Assembly (NCBI RefSeq): GCF_018917145.1
Contig: NZ_JAHLOD010000018.1
Span: 1 to 64,000, forward strand
Source: Clostridium bornimense
GTDB taxonomy: Bacteria > Bacillota > Clostridia > Clostridiales > Clostridiaceae
Length of the DNA stretch: 64,000 nucleotides
Reading direction: 5' to 3'
Below, one piece after another: positions 17,946 to 25,955 of the stretch; positions within the stretch are counted from its first letter, which is position 1; every line of letters starts with the position of its first letter. Position numbers and translations under genes: made by a program. The notes under the pieces are model-generated. The model was not told the DNA's origin. It saw nothing but the letters and a program-made list of their open reading frames with translations, and searched no databases.

Positions 17946-18152
17946 AGGGGTAATTTAAATATTTGTATTATTGAAGATGTAGTTACCACTGGTGGACAAA
18001 TATTACTAAGTGCAGAAGATTTGAAAAGTTGTAATGCAAAATTAGGTTCTGTGCTTTGCGTTATAGAAAGAAATCCTGAAGGTAGAAAAAGACTTTCTGA
18101 GGTTGGACTACAATTAAATGCACTTTTTACAATGGAAGAGTTAAAAAAATAG
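17946..18152 (+). pseudogene. pyrE: Orotate phosphoribosyltransferase C-terminal remnant
   Basis: Open for about 68 codons with no start. CIIEDVVTTGGQ is the PRPP-binding motif of orotate phosphoribosyltransferase, and VLCVIERNPEGRKRL, then LFTMEELKK, matches the end of clostridial PyrE. The N-terminal two-thirds is missing and the fragment starts a few bases after the SOS box. It probably marks a deletion or rearrangement junction; a complete pyrE should exist elsewhere. Confidence 0.8.
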
Positions 18153-18195
18153 ATAAAATTAAAATTGGGTTATTATATAATAAATTTAGATTTAT

Positions 18196-18436
18196 AAGGC
18201 ACATGTAACAGATCACCACTACTTAACTAGAACAGATACTAATATGCACTTAACTGTATATATTAATCCTATGCAAATATACTCAAAGCTACATGAAAGT
18301 GCAACTTTCATTAGCTCCATGTAAGACTGTGCTATACTCCCAACTCTAATTATAAAACAAGCCTATGTAATAAACTAATAACACAATACTTATAATCTCA
18401 GAAATTCCGCAGGAATTTCCTCCAAACATGTGCCTT
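18196..18436. other. Structured intergenic element bounded by an 11-bp inverted repeat
   Basis: AAGGCACATGT (18196-18206) is the exact reverse complement of ACATGTGCCTT (18426-18436). Between them are ATGAAAG/CTTTCAT (near 18293-18311) and GAAATTCC-GCA-GGAATTTC (near 18400) hairpins. The gap 18153-18522 has no gene. The layout suggests a folded RNA or a miniature repeat element. Confidence 0.4.
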
Positions 18437-18522
18437 GTGCCATGCAACCTGTGACCTGACATACAAATTTTCATTTAGCCACCTAGTAATATAATACTTT
18501 TATTATTGCAACATCCTCATTT

Positions 18523-19059
18523 TTAATTTAAATATCCATAGGACTTTAATTTTCCTACTCTATTGAAAGGAAAAATCGTAAATTGAGCTTTTCCTTCTAT
18601 ATCTTTTTCTTTTATATAAGGACTAGTTACCCACTTTCTAGAATCTTTAGAATTATTCCTATTGTCACCAAGGAAAAAATATGAATCTTCTTGTACTTCA
18701 TACTTTTGATATACATCACTTACATTTTCTCTTTCATATACATAAGAATCATCTAACTGCTTTCCATTAACCTTAACACTACCATCTTCAAATATTTCTA
18801 CTGTATCACCAGGCTTTCCTATAAGCCTCTTGACAAATTTTTCATCCTCCTCTTTAAAATAAAAAACTACTACATCTCCCGTTTGTAATTTTTCAGGATT
18901 ATATACTCTTGTTACAATTAACCTATCACCTTCTAATATCGTTGGTCTCATAGACGGCGTTGGTACTGAAGCAACGGTAAATACATATTTCTTTATAATA
19001 ACAGATAGAAGAATTGCCGATAATATTGGTATAATCCAATCTAAAAAAATCCTTTTCAT
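18523..19059 (-). CDS. lepB: Signal peptidase I
   Basis: 178 residues, one N-terminal membrane anchor (about 8-24) and a periplasmic-type catalytic domain facing outward. Catalytic Ser36 in VPTPSMRPT and Lys77 in KFVKRLIGKPGD form the Ser/Lys dyad; GDNRNNSKDSRKW is box E. It cleaves signal peptides of exported proteins. Length and single anchor fit Gram-positive Sip enzymes. Monocistronic. Confidence 0.92.
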   Translation of the reverse strand: MKRIFLDWIIPILSAILLSVIIKKYVFTVASVPTPSMRPTILEGDRLIVTRVYNPEKLQTGDVVVFYFKEEDEKFVKRLIGKPGDTVEIFEDGSVKVNGKQLDDSYVYERENVSDVYQKYEVQEDSYFFLGDNRNNSKDSRKWVTSPYIKEKDIEGKAQFTIFPFNRVGKLKSYGYLN

Positions 19060-19180
19060 ATAATCTCTCTCTATTACAATTTTTTGAATACATTATATTA
19101 ATTGCACTATAAAAATGCCTTTTATGGTATAATTTACTATAACACTTGAAGAATCTTATACTATGAAAGGTTTAATTTTT

Positions 19181-19360
19181 ATGATTTTTATAATGTTTGC
19201 TATTTTACTTGGGATATTCTCCATATCTTTCTTCTTTATCAACTTTATATTTTTATTAGAAGATGTCCGAGATAAAAAATCCACATCTAAACAGACTATT
19301 AGATGCATAATTTCTTTAATACTACTATGGTTTTCCTCAATTATGATTTTTATTATATAA
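19181..19360 (+). CDS. Small two-helix membrane protein
   Basis: 59 residues with two hydrophobic segments separated by a charged turn (EDVRDKKSTSKQ). I prefer ATG 19181, since GAAAGG sits 10 bases upstream; an ATG at 19163 overlaps that site and would add six residues. Terminator directly downstream. No family recognised. Confidence 0.55.
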   Translation: MIFIMFAILLGIFSISFFFINFIFLLEDVRDKKSTSKQTIRCIISLILLWFSSIMIFII

Positions 19361-19364
19361 AATA

Positions 19365-19395
19365 AGGATAGCTATGTGAAACACAAAGCTATCCT
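19365..19395. terminator. Bidirectional terminator
   Basis: AGGATAGCT (19365-19373) pairs with AGCTATCCT (19387-19395) between the convergent small membrane gene and the MATE gene. Confidence 0.75.
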
Positions 19396-19400
19396 ATATA

Positions 19401-20699
19401 TTAAAATTTCACTAAGTATAAAATATAAGCCGCTATCCCTTTAAAAACACTTGATAATGATATACTTAACCAAATTCCTGACACACCTATAAAGTTTACA
19501 AATAGTAATGCCATTGGAATTCTAAGAGTAGTAAATATTATGCTAATATAAGCAGGTATCTTAGGCTCTCCCACACCTGTAAATAATCCATTAGATACCA
19601 TTTCTACTGCACTAAAAACTTGTGATATTGCAATTATCCTAAGATATTCACTAGATAGTTTTATAGTGTTAATATCCCTTATAAATATTTTTGATAAGAA
19701 TTCAGGGAAAAAAATAAATAACATTGTTGTAATCATAGAATATATAACTGCAATTATAATCGAGCTTTTGTACCCTTTTAATACTCTATCAAGATTTTTA
19801 GCTCCAAAATTTTGACCTGAAAAACTAGCTACTGCGCCATTTAATCCGCCTATAATCATAAATGTAATTGACTCTATTTGTAAACCTATTTTCTGTGCTG
19901 CAATAGCATCTGATCCAAATATGGCAATAATTCTAGCTAATATTATATTTACCAATGTAAATAAAACTCTTTGAAATGCCATTGGAAAACCTAATACTAT
20001 TATTTCTTTAATCTTATCTAAATCAATACTAATATTAAAATCATATCTAAAAATATCATTTCCTTTATATCTAAATATAAAAAATAATACTATATTTGAT
20101 ATTAATGTAGCGATAGCTGATCCAATTACTCCTAACTTAAGTCCATATATAAAAATCGGATTTAAAATTATATTAATAACAATACCAATAGCATTAATTT
20201 TTAATGCACTTTTATTACTTCCATAGCTATTTAATATTCTAGTATACAAAGTATTAAAAAATATAAATACCATATTAGGACCATTTATAACTAAATACCA
20301 ATATGCTTTTATCTCAACATCTGGATTATTTAATTTTAAAAATCCAATTAGAACCTTACCGGCAAATATTAATATACTACAATAAATTAACCCTATAATT
20401 AAATTAAGTAAAATGCCAGAATTGATGTACTTCTTAATATCTAAATCGTTTTTGCTTCCTATAGAATGAGCTACTTTTATTCCAGTTCCAATGACAACTA
20501 ATGCATTAATTGAATATCCTAATCCAATAAAGAAGCTTGAAGAACCAATGCTGGCAACAGCATTGCTTCCAAGAGAACCTACACAAAGCATATCTACTAA
20601 GTTATATGAAAATTGTAATAATGAGCTTCCCATTATAGGTATTGCTAAAGAAAGTATTACTTTTGTTACGTTACCCTTTGTTAAATCAAACTTTTTCAT
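19401..20699 (-). CDS. MATE-family efflux transporter, third gene of ars operon
   Basis: 432 residues, 12 membrane helices in two homologous halves. The N-terminal LAIPIMGSSLLQFSYNLVDMLCVG and the repeat LGFPMAFQRVLFTLVNIILARII in the second half are MATE features. It starts 27 bases after arsC on the same strand, so arsR-arsC-MATE is probably one transcript. No ArsB or Acr3 is present here, although ArsC needs an arsenite exporter. A MATE-type arsenite exporter (ArsK) is known in other bacteria, so this could fill that role; this is inference. Confidence 0.85.
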   Translation of the reverse strand: MKKFDLTKGNVTKVILSLAIPIMGSSLLQFSYNLVDMLCVGSLGSNAVASIGSSSFFIGLGYSINALVVIGTGIKVAHSIGSKNDLDIKKYINSGILLNLIIGLIYCSILIFAGKVLIGFLKLNNPDVEIKAYWYLVINGPNMVFIFFNTLYTRILNSYGSNKSALKINAIGIVINIILNPIFIYGLKLGVIGSAIATLISNIVLFFIFRYKGNDIFRYDFNISIDLDKIKEIIVLGFPMAFQRVLFTLVNIILARIIAIFGSDAIAAQKIGLQIESITFMIIGGLNGAVASFSGQNFGAKNLDRVLKGYKSSIIIAVIYSMITTMLFIFFPEFLSKIFIRDINTIKLSSEYLRIIAISQVFSAVEMVSNGLFTGVGEPKIPAYISIIFTTLRIPMALLFVNFIGVSGIWLSISLSSVFKGIAAYILYLVKF

Positions 20700-20726
20700 A
20701 GTATCTCCATGTATATTACATTACGA

Positions 20727-21134
20727 TTATAAATTATTATTTTTTATTCTATCTACTAATTCCTTAACTTTACACTCTATCATTATTGCTGTATCTATAA
20801 AAGCCTTATCTTCTTTTCCAGTTGGATCTTCAAGTCCCCAATCTTCAATATGACTTGCCGGTAACGATGGACATACAACATTACATCCCATTTTTATAAC
20901 TATATCTACAGCTGGAATATCACTTAACAACTTTGATTTTTGAGTTTCATTCATATCAATATTATATAGTTTTTTAATTATTCTTACTGCGTCTTGGTTT
21001 ATTTTAGGTTTTGTTTCTGTTCCTGCAGAGTAACTTTCAAAAACCTCTCCACCATATAGTTTTCCTAATGCTTCAGCCATTTGTGATCTACAGGAATTGT
21101 GAACACATACAAATGCCACCTTTGGTTTATTCAT
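20727..21134 (-). CDS. arsC: Arsenate reductase, thioredoxin-coupled type
   Basis: 135 residues from ATG 21134; AGGAGG lies 11 bases before it and within the end of arsR. The low-molecular-weight phosphatase fold has nucleophile Cys10 in the CxxxxxR loop CVHNSCR, Cys84 and Cys88 (MGCNVVCPS) for the thiol relay, and WGLEDPTGK with the catalytic Asp. It reduces arsenate to arsenite. Four bases separate it from arsR; a MATE gene follows. Confidence 0.92.
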   Translation of the reverse strand: MNKPKVAFVCVHNSCRSQMAEALGKLYGGEVFESYSAGTETKPKINQDAVRIIKKLYNIDMNETQKSKLLSDIPAVDIVIKMGCNVVCPSLPASHIEDWGLEDPTGKEDKAFIDTAIMIECKVKELVDRIKNNNL

Positions 21135-21138
21135 AACT

Positions 21139-21453
21139 TTATTTTCCTCCTCTTTCATTACATATACATTGCTCTGTTTCATTTAGTATATTAGTTAAAA
21201 ATGATATTAATTTCTCCGTATTATTTTTATTTAACTTATAGTGATTCCATATACCTTCTCTTCTACACTCTACCAAACCACAGTCCATTAAAACCTTCAT
21301 ATGATGAGATAAAGTAGGCTGAGTAAAATTAAAATCTTCTAATATTTTACATGCGCATTTTTCACCACAAGACAATATATCAAGTATCTTAAGCCTATTA
21401 GCATCACTTAATGCCTTTAATATCTTTGAATTTTGGTCATATATACTTTCCAT
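21139..21453 (-). CDS. arsR: ArsR-family arsenic repressor
   Basis: 104 residues from ATG 21453 (MESIYDQNSKILKALSDANR). A longer open frame upstream runs only through the operator palindrome and is rejected. Winged helix with FTQPTLSHHMKVLMDCGLV as recognition helix; Cys29/33/35 (SCGEKCAC) give an arsenite site like the ELCVCDL box, and Cys96/98 near the C-terminus may add ligands. Represses arsRC-MATE until As(III) binds. Confidence 0.92.
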   Translation of the reverse strand: MESIYDQNSKILKALSDANRLKILDILSCGEKCACKILEDFNFTQPTLSHHMKVLMDCGLVECRREGIWNHYKLNKNNTEKLISFLTNILNETEQCICNERGGK

Positions 21454-21466
21454 AAATCTCTCCCTC

Positions 21467-21513
21467 ATATATAGATATTCATCTATATATAATATAGATG
21501 AATATCTATATAT
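21467..21513. promoter_or_regulatory. 47-bp near-perfect palindrome, ArsR operator
   Basis: Two perfect 22-base inverted arms (21467-21488 and 21492-21513) flank a 3-base centre, each containing GATATTCATC or its complement. It begins 13 bases upstream of the arsR start and lies between arsR and the divergent arsN1. Single ArsR sites are usually shorter, so this may hold two overlapping operators. Confidence 0.8.
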
Positions 21514-21667
21514 AGTCAACAAGTAATATCTTCATAACCTCAAATCCCCATTATAATATTTGTTAATTTTGCCTTAAAATGATATGATGTAATCAGAAGT
21601 ATCTGAAATTTAAGAAAATCAAACCAGTATGAGAAAAATTAAATCTTACATATAGGAAGTGTGAAGT

Positions 21668-22168
21668 ATGAATTATACAATTGAAAAAATGGAAAAAGAG
21701 CATTGGGAAAGTGTAGCTAAAATTTATAAAGAAGGAATTTTAACTAATAAAGCAACATTCCAAAATGCTGTTCCATCTTGGACAGAGTGGGACAATAGTC
21801 ATCTAAAAGAAGATAGATTAGTGGCAATATTTAACAATGAAATATTAGGTTGGGCTGCTTTAACTAAAGTATCAAATAGATGTGTATACTCTGGCGTAGC
21901 CGAAGTTAGTATTTATATTTCTGAAAAGTATAGAGGTCAAGGCATTGGTGAAAAATTATTAAATCAATTAATAATTGAATCTGAAAAAAATGGTTTTTGG
22001 ACATTACAATCAGGTATCATCGAAGAAAATCTTGCTAGTATAAACCTTCATAAAAAATGCGGTTTTAGAATAATTGGTACAAGAGAAAAAGTAGCTAAAA
22101 TGTCTAATGGTATATGGCATAATGTTATATTAATGGAGAGAAGAAGTACTACAGTAGGACTTGAATAA
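21668..22168 (+). CDS. arsN1: GNAT acetyltransferase, ArsN1/phosphinothricin type
   Basis: 166 residues. YKEGILTNKATFQNAVPSW near the N-terminus and RCVYSGVAEVSIYISEKYRG are characteristic of phosphinothricin/arsinothricin N-acetyltransferases; the acetyl-CoA loop is RGQGIG. ArsN1 enzymes inactivate the arsenic-containing glutamate analogue arsinothricin and often lie in ars clusters. It is divergent from arsRC-MATE across the ArsR palindrome, so shared control is plausible. Substrate is inferred from family and position. Confidence 0.8.
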   Translation: MNYTIEKMEKEHWESVAKIYKEGILTNKATFQNAVPSWTEWDNSHLKEDRLVAIFNNEILGWAALTKVSNRCVYSGVAEVSIYISEKYRGQGIGEKLLNQLIIESEKNGFWTLQSGIIEENLASINLHKKCGFRIIGTREKVAKMSNGIWHNVILMERRSTTVGLE

Positions 22169-22244
22169 AAATTAATATTATGGATATAATCATAGATAAA
22201 CTCCTTTAAAAAGAACAATTATTTTTATCACATCACCAAAGAAA

Positions 22245-22275
22245 CCACTAACGAAAACTGTTAGTGGCTTTTTTA
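22245..22275 (+). terminator. Terminator after arsN1
   Basis: CCACTAAC (22245-22252) pairs perfectly with GTTAGTGG (22260-22267), followed by CTTTTTT. Confidence 0.85.
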
Positions 22276-22305
22276 GATTTAAGATATCACCTACATATAA
22301 ATTGA

Positions 22306-22443
22306 TGGAAAAAAGTAGATAACCCCACAAATGAAAAATGGTATAATATTTTTACACCTGTATTAAAAGAAGTTAATAAATATGAATTAACAAATATAGC
22401 GCCTAAACCAGAATATAAATATAACATAGTAAAAAAATATTAA
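22306..22443 (+). pseudogene. C-terminal gene remnant
   Basis: An open frame without a start reads WKKVDNPTNEKWYNIFTPV, then YKYNIVKKY before TAA. It follows a stop in the same frame and precedes a small complete gene. It looks like the end of a larger lost gene; family not recognised. Confidence 0.4.
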
Positions 22444-22473
22444 AGATTGATTAGTTTGAAAGGAATCATATAT

Positions 22474-22950
22474 ATGGAATTGACAAATATAACATTTAAT
22501 GAATTAGATGGGGAACTTAATATTTCTAATACAATAATAATAAATAAAGATACAACAATTCAAAGTTTTCTTGATTCTATAAATAATGAATATGTTGAAG
22601 AATTAATAAGAAAAGATGCCAATATGATCTGTACCTTAAAAAAAATAAATTTTAAACTTAATGATGTGTATCTTAAATTTAGAGATAATAGAATTTCATC
22701 AATAGCTTTACGTAATTTTCAAGGTGTTATAGGTTGGGAAAATTGGTCTATAGAAAATGTTCGTCATGACTTAGAGATACAAAAACAATGGCTCGAAGAT
22801 AATATAAATCAACTTCCATCAGTAATTAGTATTGGTGAAGGTTTAGAATCAAAGCGTATTAATTATACTTTTAGTTGGGGTGAGATAACTTCAAGTTATG
22901 ATAGTAGAAGTGGAGATTCTTCAATATTTATAAAATACAATAGATGTTGA
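22474..22950 (+). CDS. Hypothetical protein
   Basis: 158 residues from ATG 22474, with GAAAGGA ten bases upstream; an in-frame TTG at 22447 overlaps that site and is less likely. Acidic, soluble, mixed alpha/beta, with paired Trp residues (GWENWSIENVRHD) and a Gly/Ser-rich end. Size and composition resemble immunity-type proteins of polymorphic toxin systems, but there is no toxin gene here and I recognise no family. Confidence 0.6.
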   Translation: MELTNITFNELDGELNISNTIIINKDTTIQSFLDSINNEYVEELIRKDANMICTLKKINFKLNDVYLKFRDNRISSIALRNFQGVIGWENWSIENVRHDLEIQKQWLEDNINQLPSVISIGEGLESKRINYTFSWGEITSSYDSRSGDSSIFIKYNRC

Positions 22951-22975
22951 AACAGGTACCATATTGTTGTTTTAA

Positions 22976-24136
22976 CTAAAAATTAATTTTTTTATGTCTC
23001 ATACCAACATTTAAAACAAGTGCTAAACTCATAAAATATACAAGCATAGAACTACCTCCATAACTCATAAAAGGTAGTGTTATTCCCGTTATGGGCATAA
23101 GTCCAATATTCATACCCATATTCTCTAAAATTGAAAATATCATCGATCCAGTTACTCCAGATACCATAATAGATCCAAAAACATCTTTTGAGTCTCTAGC
23201 TATATTAATCATTCTAAATAGCATTACTCCATAAAGAGTTAAAAGTCCCACAGTTCCAATAAGACCCCAATCGTCTCCTACTACTGAAAAAATAAAATCA
23301 GTCCATGCTTCTGGAATAAATCCTCCTTTAGTTTGAGTTCCATTTAAATATCCATTTCCTGTTAGCCCCCCAGAACCAATAGCTATCTTTGCTTGAATTA
23401 CATGATATCCATTTCCCAAAGAATCTTCTGATGGATTAAATACTGTTATAATACGCTTTTTCTGATAATCTTGAATTAATCCACTATTCCAAACGGCAGC
23501 AATAGTAATAAATAAAATTAAAAATCCACCACCAATAATCTTCCAATCAAGTTTACCTACTACTACCATCGCTAGCACTGTAAAGAAAATTACCATACCC
23601 ATCCCCATATCTGGCTGTATTATAACTAAAGATGTGGGAATAATAGCATAAATAAAGATAGTTAATAGTTTTTTAAATGAATCTATTTTTCCACCCATAT
23701 CTTCTATTTTCTTTGCAACGATAATTATTATAGCTAATTTTGCAAATTCTGAAGGCTGTATTGCAAAAGAGCCTATCTTTATCCATGATTGCGCCCCTTT
23801 ACTCTCTGTACCTATAAATTTATTTATCAATAATAATATAATAGACGCTCCATAAATCACATATGCATAGTTTTTAAAGAACGAATAATCGATAGTTAGG
23901 ATACAATATACTACAATTAGCCCTATTACAAGCCACATTAGTTGTAATTTTGAGTATCTAAAACCGATAAGCACACCATCTAAAGTTTTATTGTATGTAG
24001 CTGAATAAATGTTAAGTACTCCAAAAATAACAATTGCAACTGCTATCATAAGTGTTGTAAAATCTAGTTCACTTATTTGCTTTTTATCTATTTTTAGATT
24101 TGACAATATTTTTTTAATTTTATAATTTTGCTTCAT
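22976..24136 (-). CDS. rodA: RodA peptidoglycan glycosyltransferase (SEDS family)
   Basis: 386 residues, ten membrane helices. SEDS motifs seen are FAIQPSEFAKLAIII, QPDMGMGMVIFF and the C-terminal GITLPFMSYGGSSML. The catalytic Asp lies in FIPEAWTDFIFSVVGDDWG. RodA polymerises glycan strands for side-wall growth with a partner class B PBP. Strong GGGGGTG site at the start. Chromosomal core gene that marks the left edge of the variable zone. Confidence 0.93.
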   Translation of the reverse strand: MKQNYKIKKILSNLKIDKKQISELDFTTLMIAVAIVIFGVLNIYSATYNKTLDGVLIGFRYSKLQLMWLVIGLIVVYCILTIDYSFFKNYAYVIYGASIILLLINKFIGTESKGAQSWIKIGSFAIQPSEFAKLAIIIIVAKKIEDMGGKIDSFKKLLTIFIYAIIPTSLVIIQPDMGMGMVIFFTVLAMVVVGKLDWKIIGGGFLILFITIAAVWNSGLIQDYQKKRIITVFNPSEDSLGNGYHVIQAKIAIGSGGLTGNGYLNGTQTKGGFIPEAWTDFIFSVVGDDWGLIGTVGLLTLYGVMLFRMINIARDSKDVFGSIMVSGVTGSMIFSILENMGMNIGLMPITGITLPFMSYGGSSMLVYFMSLALVLNVGMRHKKINF

Positions 24137-24305
24137 TATTTCACCCCCTCTATATATAACTATTTATTTTTTATAGTGTAAAATTATCACTTTATGTGAA
24201 AAGGACCAACTAACTTTAAAAATTAAGGCAGTTACAAAGTTTTTTCATTGCACTTATTACTTTTTATAATAAATAAACCAATATTATCTTCTCACCTTAT
24301 ATCAC

Positions 24306-24572
24306 TTGAGTCAAGTAAAAATGTACGTGACGTACATTTGTAATGTTGATGGTGAAATTACTACTGAAATATATCGTAGTGATTTATTAACTTTTAATAG
24401 AAACAAATCTAAAACACTAAATAATGGTACTATTAAATTTAAATTAAATAATAACGTAACATATAACTTAAAATCTGAAGGTAGTGTAGCTTATAAAAAT
24501 GAACCATCTTATGAAAATAAATTTACTGTTAAAAGATATGTTATAGCGAGTAAAAGTAAATATAATACTTGA
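24306..24572 (+). CDS. Doubtful small gene or gene fragment
   Basis: 88 codons from a TTG without a visible ribosome site. Residues VKMYVTYI come from the ACGT palindrome at 24319-24339. The later part (NGTIKFKLNNNVTYNLKSEG, then FTVKRYVIAS) reads like a small beta-rich domain. It may be the remaining C-terminus of a truncated gene. Unknown family. Confidence 0.35.
   Translation: MSQVKMYVTYICNVDGEITTEIYRSDLLTFNRNKSKTLNNGTIKFKLNNNVTYNLKSEGSVAYKNEPSYENKFTVKRYVIASKSKYNT
24319..24339. repeat. ACGT palindrome, copy 1
   Basis: A 21-bp perfect palindrome centred at 24329 with core TACGTGACGTA. First of six copies in the window; it lies between rodA and the PadR operon. Confidence 0.8.
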
Positions 24573-24594
24573 TTTATAATATTGGAAAATATTG

Positions 24595-24630
24595 TTGACA
24601 CATTATACTATGTAATGTATAGTATAATGT
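24595..24630 (+). promoter_or_regulatory. Promoter with PadR operator
   Basis: TTGACA (24595-24600) and TATAGT (24618-24623) are 17 bases apart. Over them lies the perfect inverted repeat ACATTATACTAT (24600-24611) / ATAGTATAATGT (24619-24630). This layout fits autorepression by the PadR protein encoded 16 bases downstream. Confidence 0.8.
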
Positions 24631-24645
24631 ATAAGGAGGTGTGAT

Positions 24646-24963
24646 ATGGATATACAATTAAAAAAGGGTTTGTTGGAATTCTGTGTATTATCTGCTTTAC
24701 AAAAATCTGATTCATATGGGTATCAAATAATTAAAGATATCTCAAGCTGTATTGAAATATCGGAATCTACATTATATCCAATATTAAAGCGTTTAGAGGC
24801 AAATAATTATGTTGAAACATATTCAGTTGAGCATAATAGCCGTTTAAGAAAATATTATAAAATAACAAATACAGGAAAAGAACGTATAAAAGAATTTTTA
24901 GATGATTGGAAAGAGGTTATGAAAATTTACTATTTTATAAAGGGGGAAAATTCAAATGACTAA
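24646..24963 (+). CDS. PadR-family transcriptional repressor
   Basis: 105 residues, a short (subfamily 2-like) PadR. KKGLLEFCVLSALQKSDSYGYQI and SESTLYPILKRLEANNYVET are the canonical winged-helix segments. It overlaps the DUF1700 gene by 8 bases. In Firmicutes, PadR-DUF1700-DUF4097 is a recurrent three-gene set linked to envelope stress or antimicrobial response; here the third gene is truncated. Confidence 0.9.
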   Translation: MDIQLKKGLLEFCVLSALQKSDSYGYQIIKDISSCIEISESTLYPILKRLEANNYVETYSVEHNSRLRKYYKITNTGKERIKEFLDDWKEVMKIYYFIKGENSND

Positions 24964-25546
24964 AACAACATTTATTGACACCTTAAGAGGGCTATTACAA
25001 TCTCTCAATGAAGATGAATGTAATAAATTCATATCTTATTATGAAGAAATAATTGAAGATTATAAGGAAAGTGGATTAACAGAGGAAGAGGTTATTAAAA
25101 AAATTGGAACTCCGCAAAGTATAGCAGATAACATTTTGAGTGAACAAGATAGTATTGATATTAAGGTGCCATCATTTAGCAGTAAAATATTAAATGCAAT
25201 TTTACTAATTTTAGGATTCCCATTATGGGGGAGCTTACTATTAGCGTTAGTTTTACTTATTTTATCTGTATATATTATTATTTGGTGTATTCCATTTACA
25301 ACAGGAGCAAGTTCTATTGCATTTTTTGTAGCAGCATTAATTAGTATAATAGGATCTCCATTTATGATGGCTGATGTGTTAACTGTAGGTATTGTACAAT
25401 TAGGCTTAGGGGTTTCATCAGTAGGGCTTTCTATTTTATTAGGATGTATAACTATATATTTATCTAAAAAACTTGTAATTATTACAAAGAAATTAACTTT
25501 TAAGATATTTAAATCATTTAATAAGAAAGTGGTGAAAATATGCTAA
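24956..25546 (+). CDS. DUF1700 membrane protein
   Basis: 196 residues. A soluble N-terminal helical part (FIDTLRGLLQSLNEDECNKF, then EEIIEDYKESGLTEEEVIKKIG) as in DUF1700/HAAS domains, then three to four membrane helices from about residue 80. HAAS-type proteins are thought to signal with PadR regulators. Overlaps both neighbours by a few bases, so translation is coupled across the set. Confidence 0.88.
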   Translation: MTKTTFIDTLRGLLQSLNEDECNKFISYYEEIIEDYKESGLTEEEVIKKIGTPQSIADNILSEQDSIDIKVPSFSSKILNAILLILGFPLWGSLLLALVLLILSVYIIIWCIPFTTGASSIAFFVAALISIIGSPFMMADVLTVGIVQLGLGVSSVGLSILLGCITIYLSKKLVIITKKLTFKIFKSFNKKVVKIC

Positions 25547-25734
25547 TTAGAAATTTTAAAAGAAAAATTATTAATATAAGTATTGGTTTAATTGTAATAG
25601 GATTTATAATATCAATGGTTGGCTTTGGAATAGATGGATTTGATTTAACTTCATTCAAATCAAGTGATACTCACAAATGGTATAGAACAATTAATATTGA
25701 TGAAAATTCCTTTTCATTTGATATAGGATTTTAG
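25540..25734 (+). pseudogene. DUF4097-type protein, truncated
   Basis: 64 residues with one membrane helix (IINISIGLIVIGFIISMVGF), then a short extracellular stretch ending FSFDIGF. By position after PadR-DUF1700 this should be the DUF4097 beta-helix protein, normally well over 200 residues, but it stops just after the membrane segment. A repeat-derived sequence follows at once, so the truncation probably came with that element. Confidence 0.65.
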
Positions 25735-25739
25735 AAAAT

Positions 25740-25910
25740 ACTATACATTTTACAAGGAATACCAAAACCCCGCAGCTAGTATGAAAAAAGGGCCTATTAT
25801 AAGACCCCAGAGTGAATTGCTAAATACTTTGGACAAACAGCTTTGATACGTAACTAGCTATGATTTATAAGAATGTTTAAAGAACTCTTTGTCCAAAGTT
25901 TCCTTTTTAC
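25740..25910 (+). ncRNA. Partial copy of a structured repeat RNA, 3' part
   Basis: Contains ACTTTGGACAAA (25826-25837) pairing perfectly with TTTGTCCAAAGT (25888-25899), followed by TTCCTTTTTAC. The preceding CCTATTATAAGACC and the CAGCTTGA-like loop match the minus strand of the 50.2 kb element, whose corresponding hairpin is AGTTTGGACAAG/CTTGTCCAAACT. It looks like the terminator-bearing 3' end of that RNA. A weaker copy lies at about 26640-26750. Confidence 0.5.
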
Positions 25911-25955
25911 ATAACCAAAAAGAATGATCCTATAAAACCATCGTCATAATATTAC

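Noticed and set aside
21454-21522. N-terminal extension of ArsR
   Set aside because: The extra codons come only from the operator palindrome; ATG 21453 has its own ribosome site and the family starts there.
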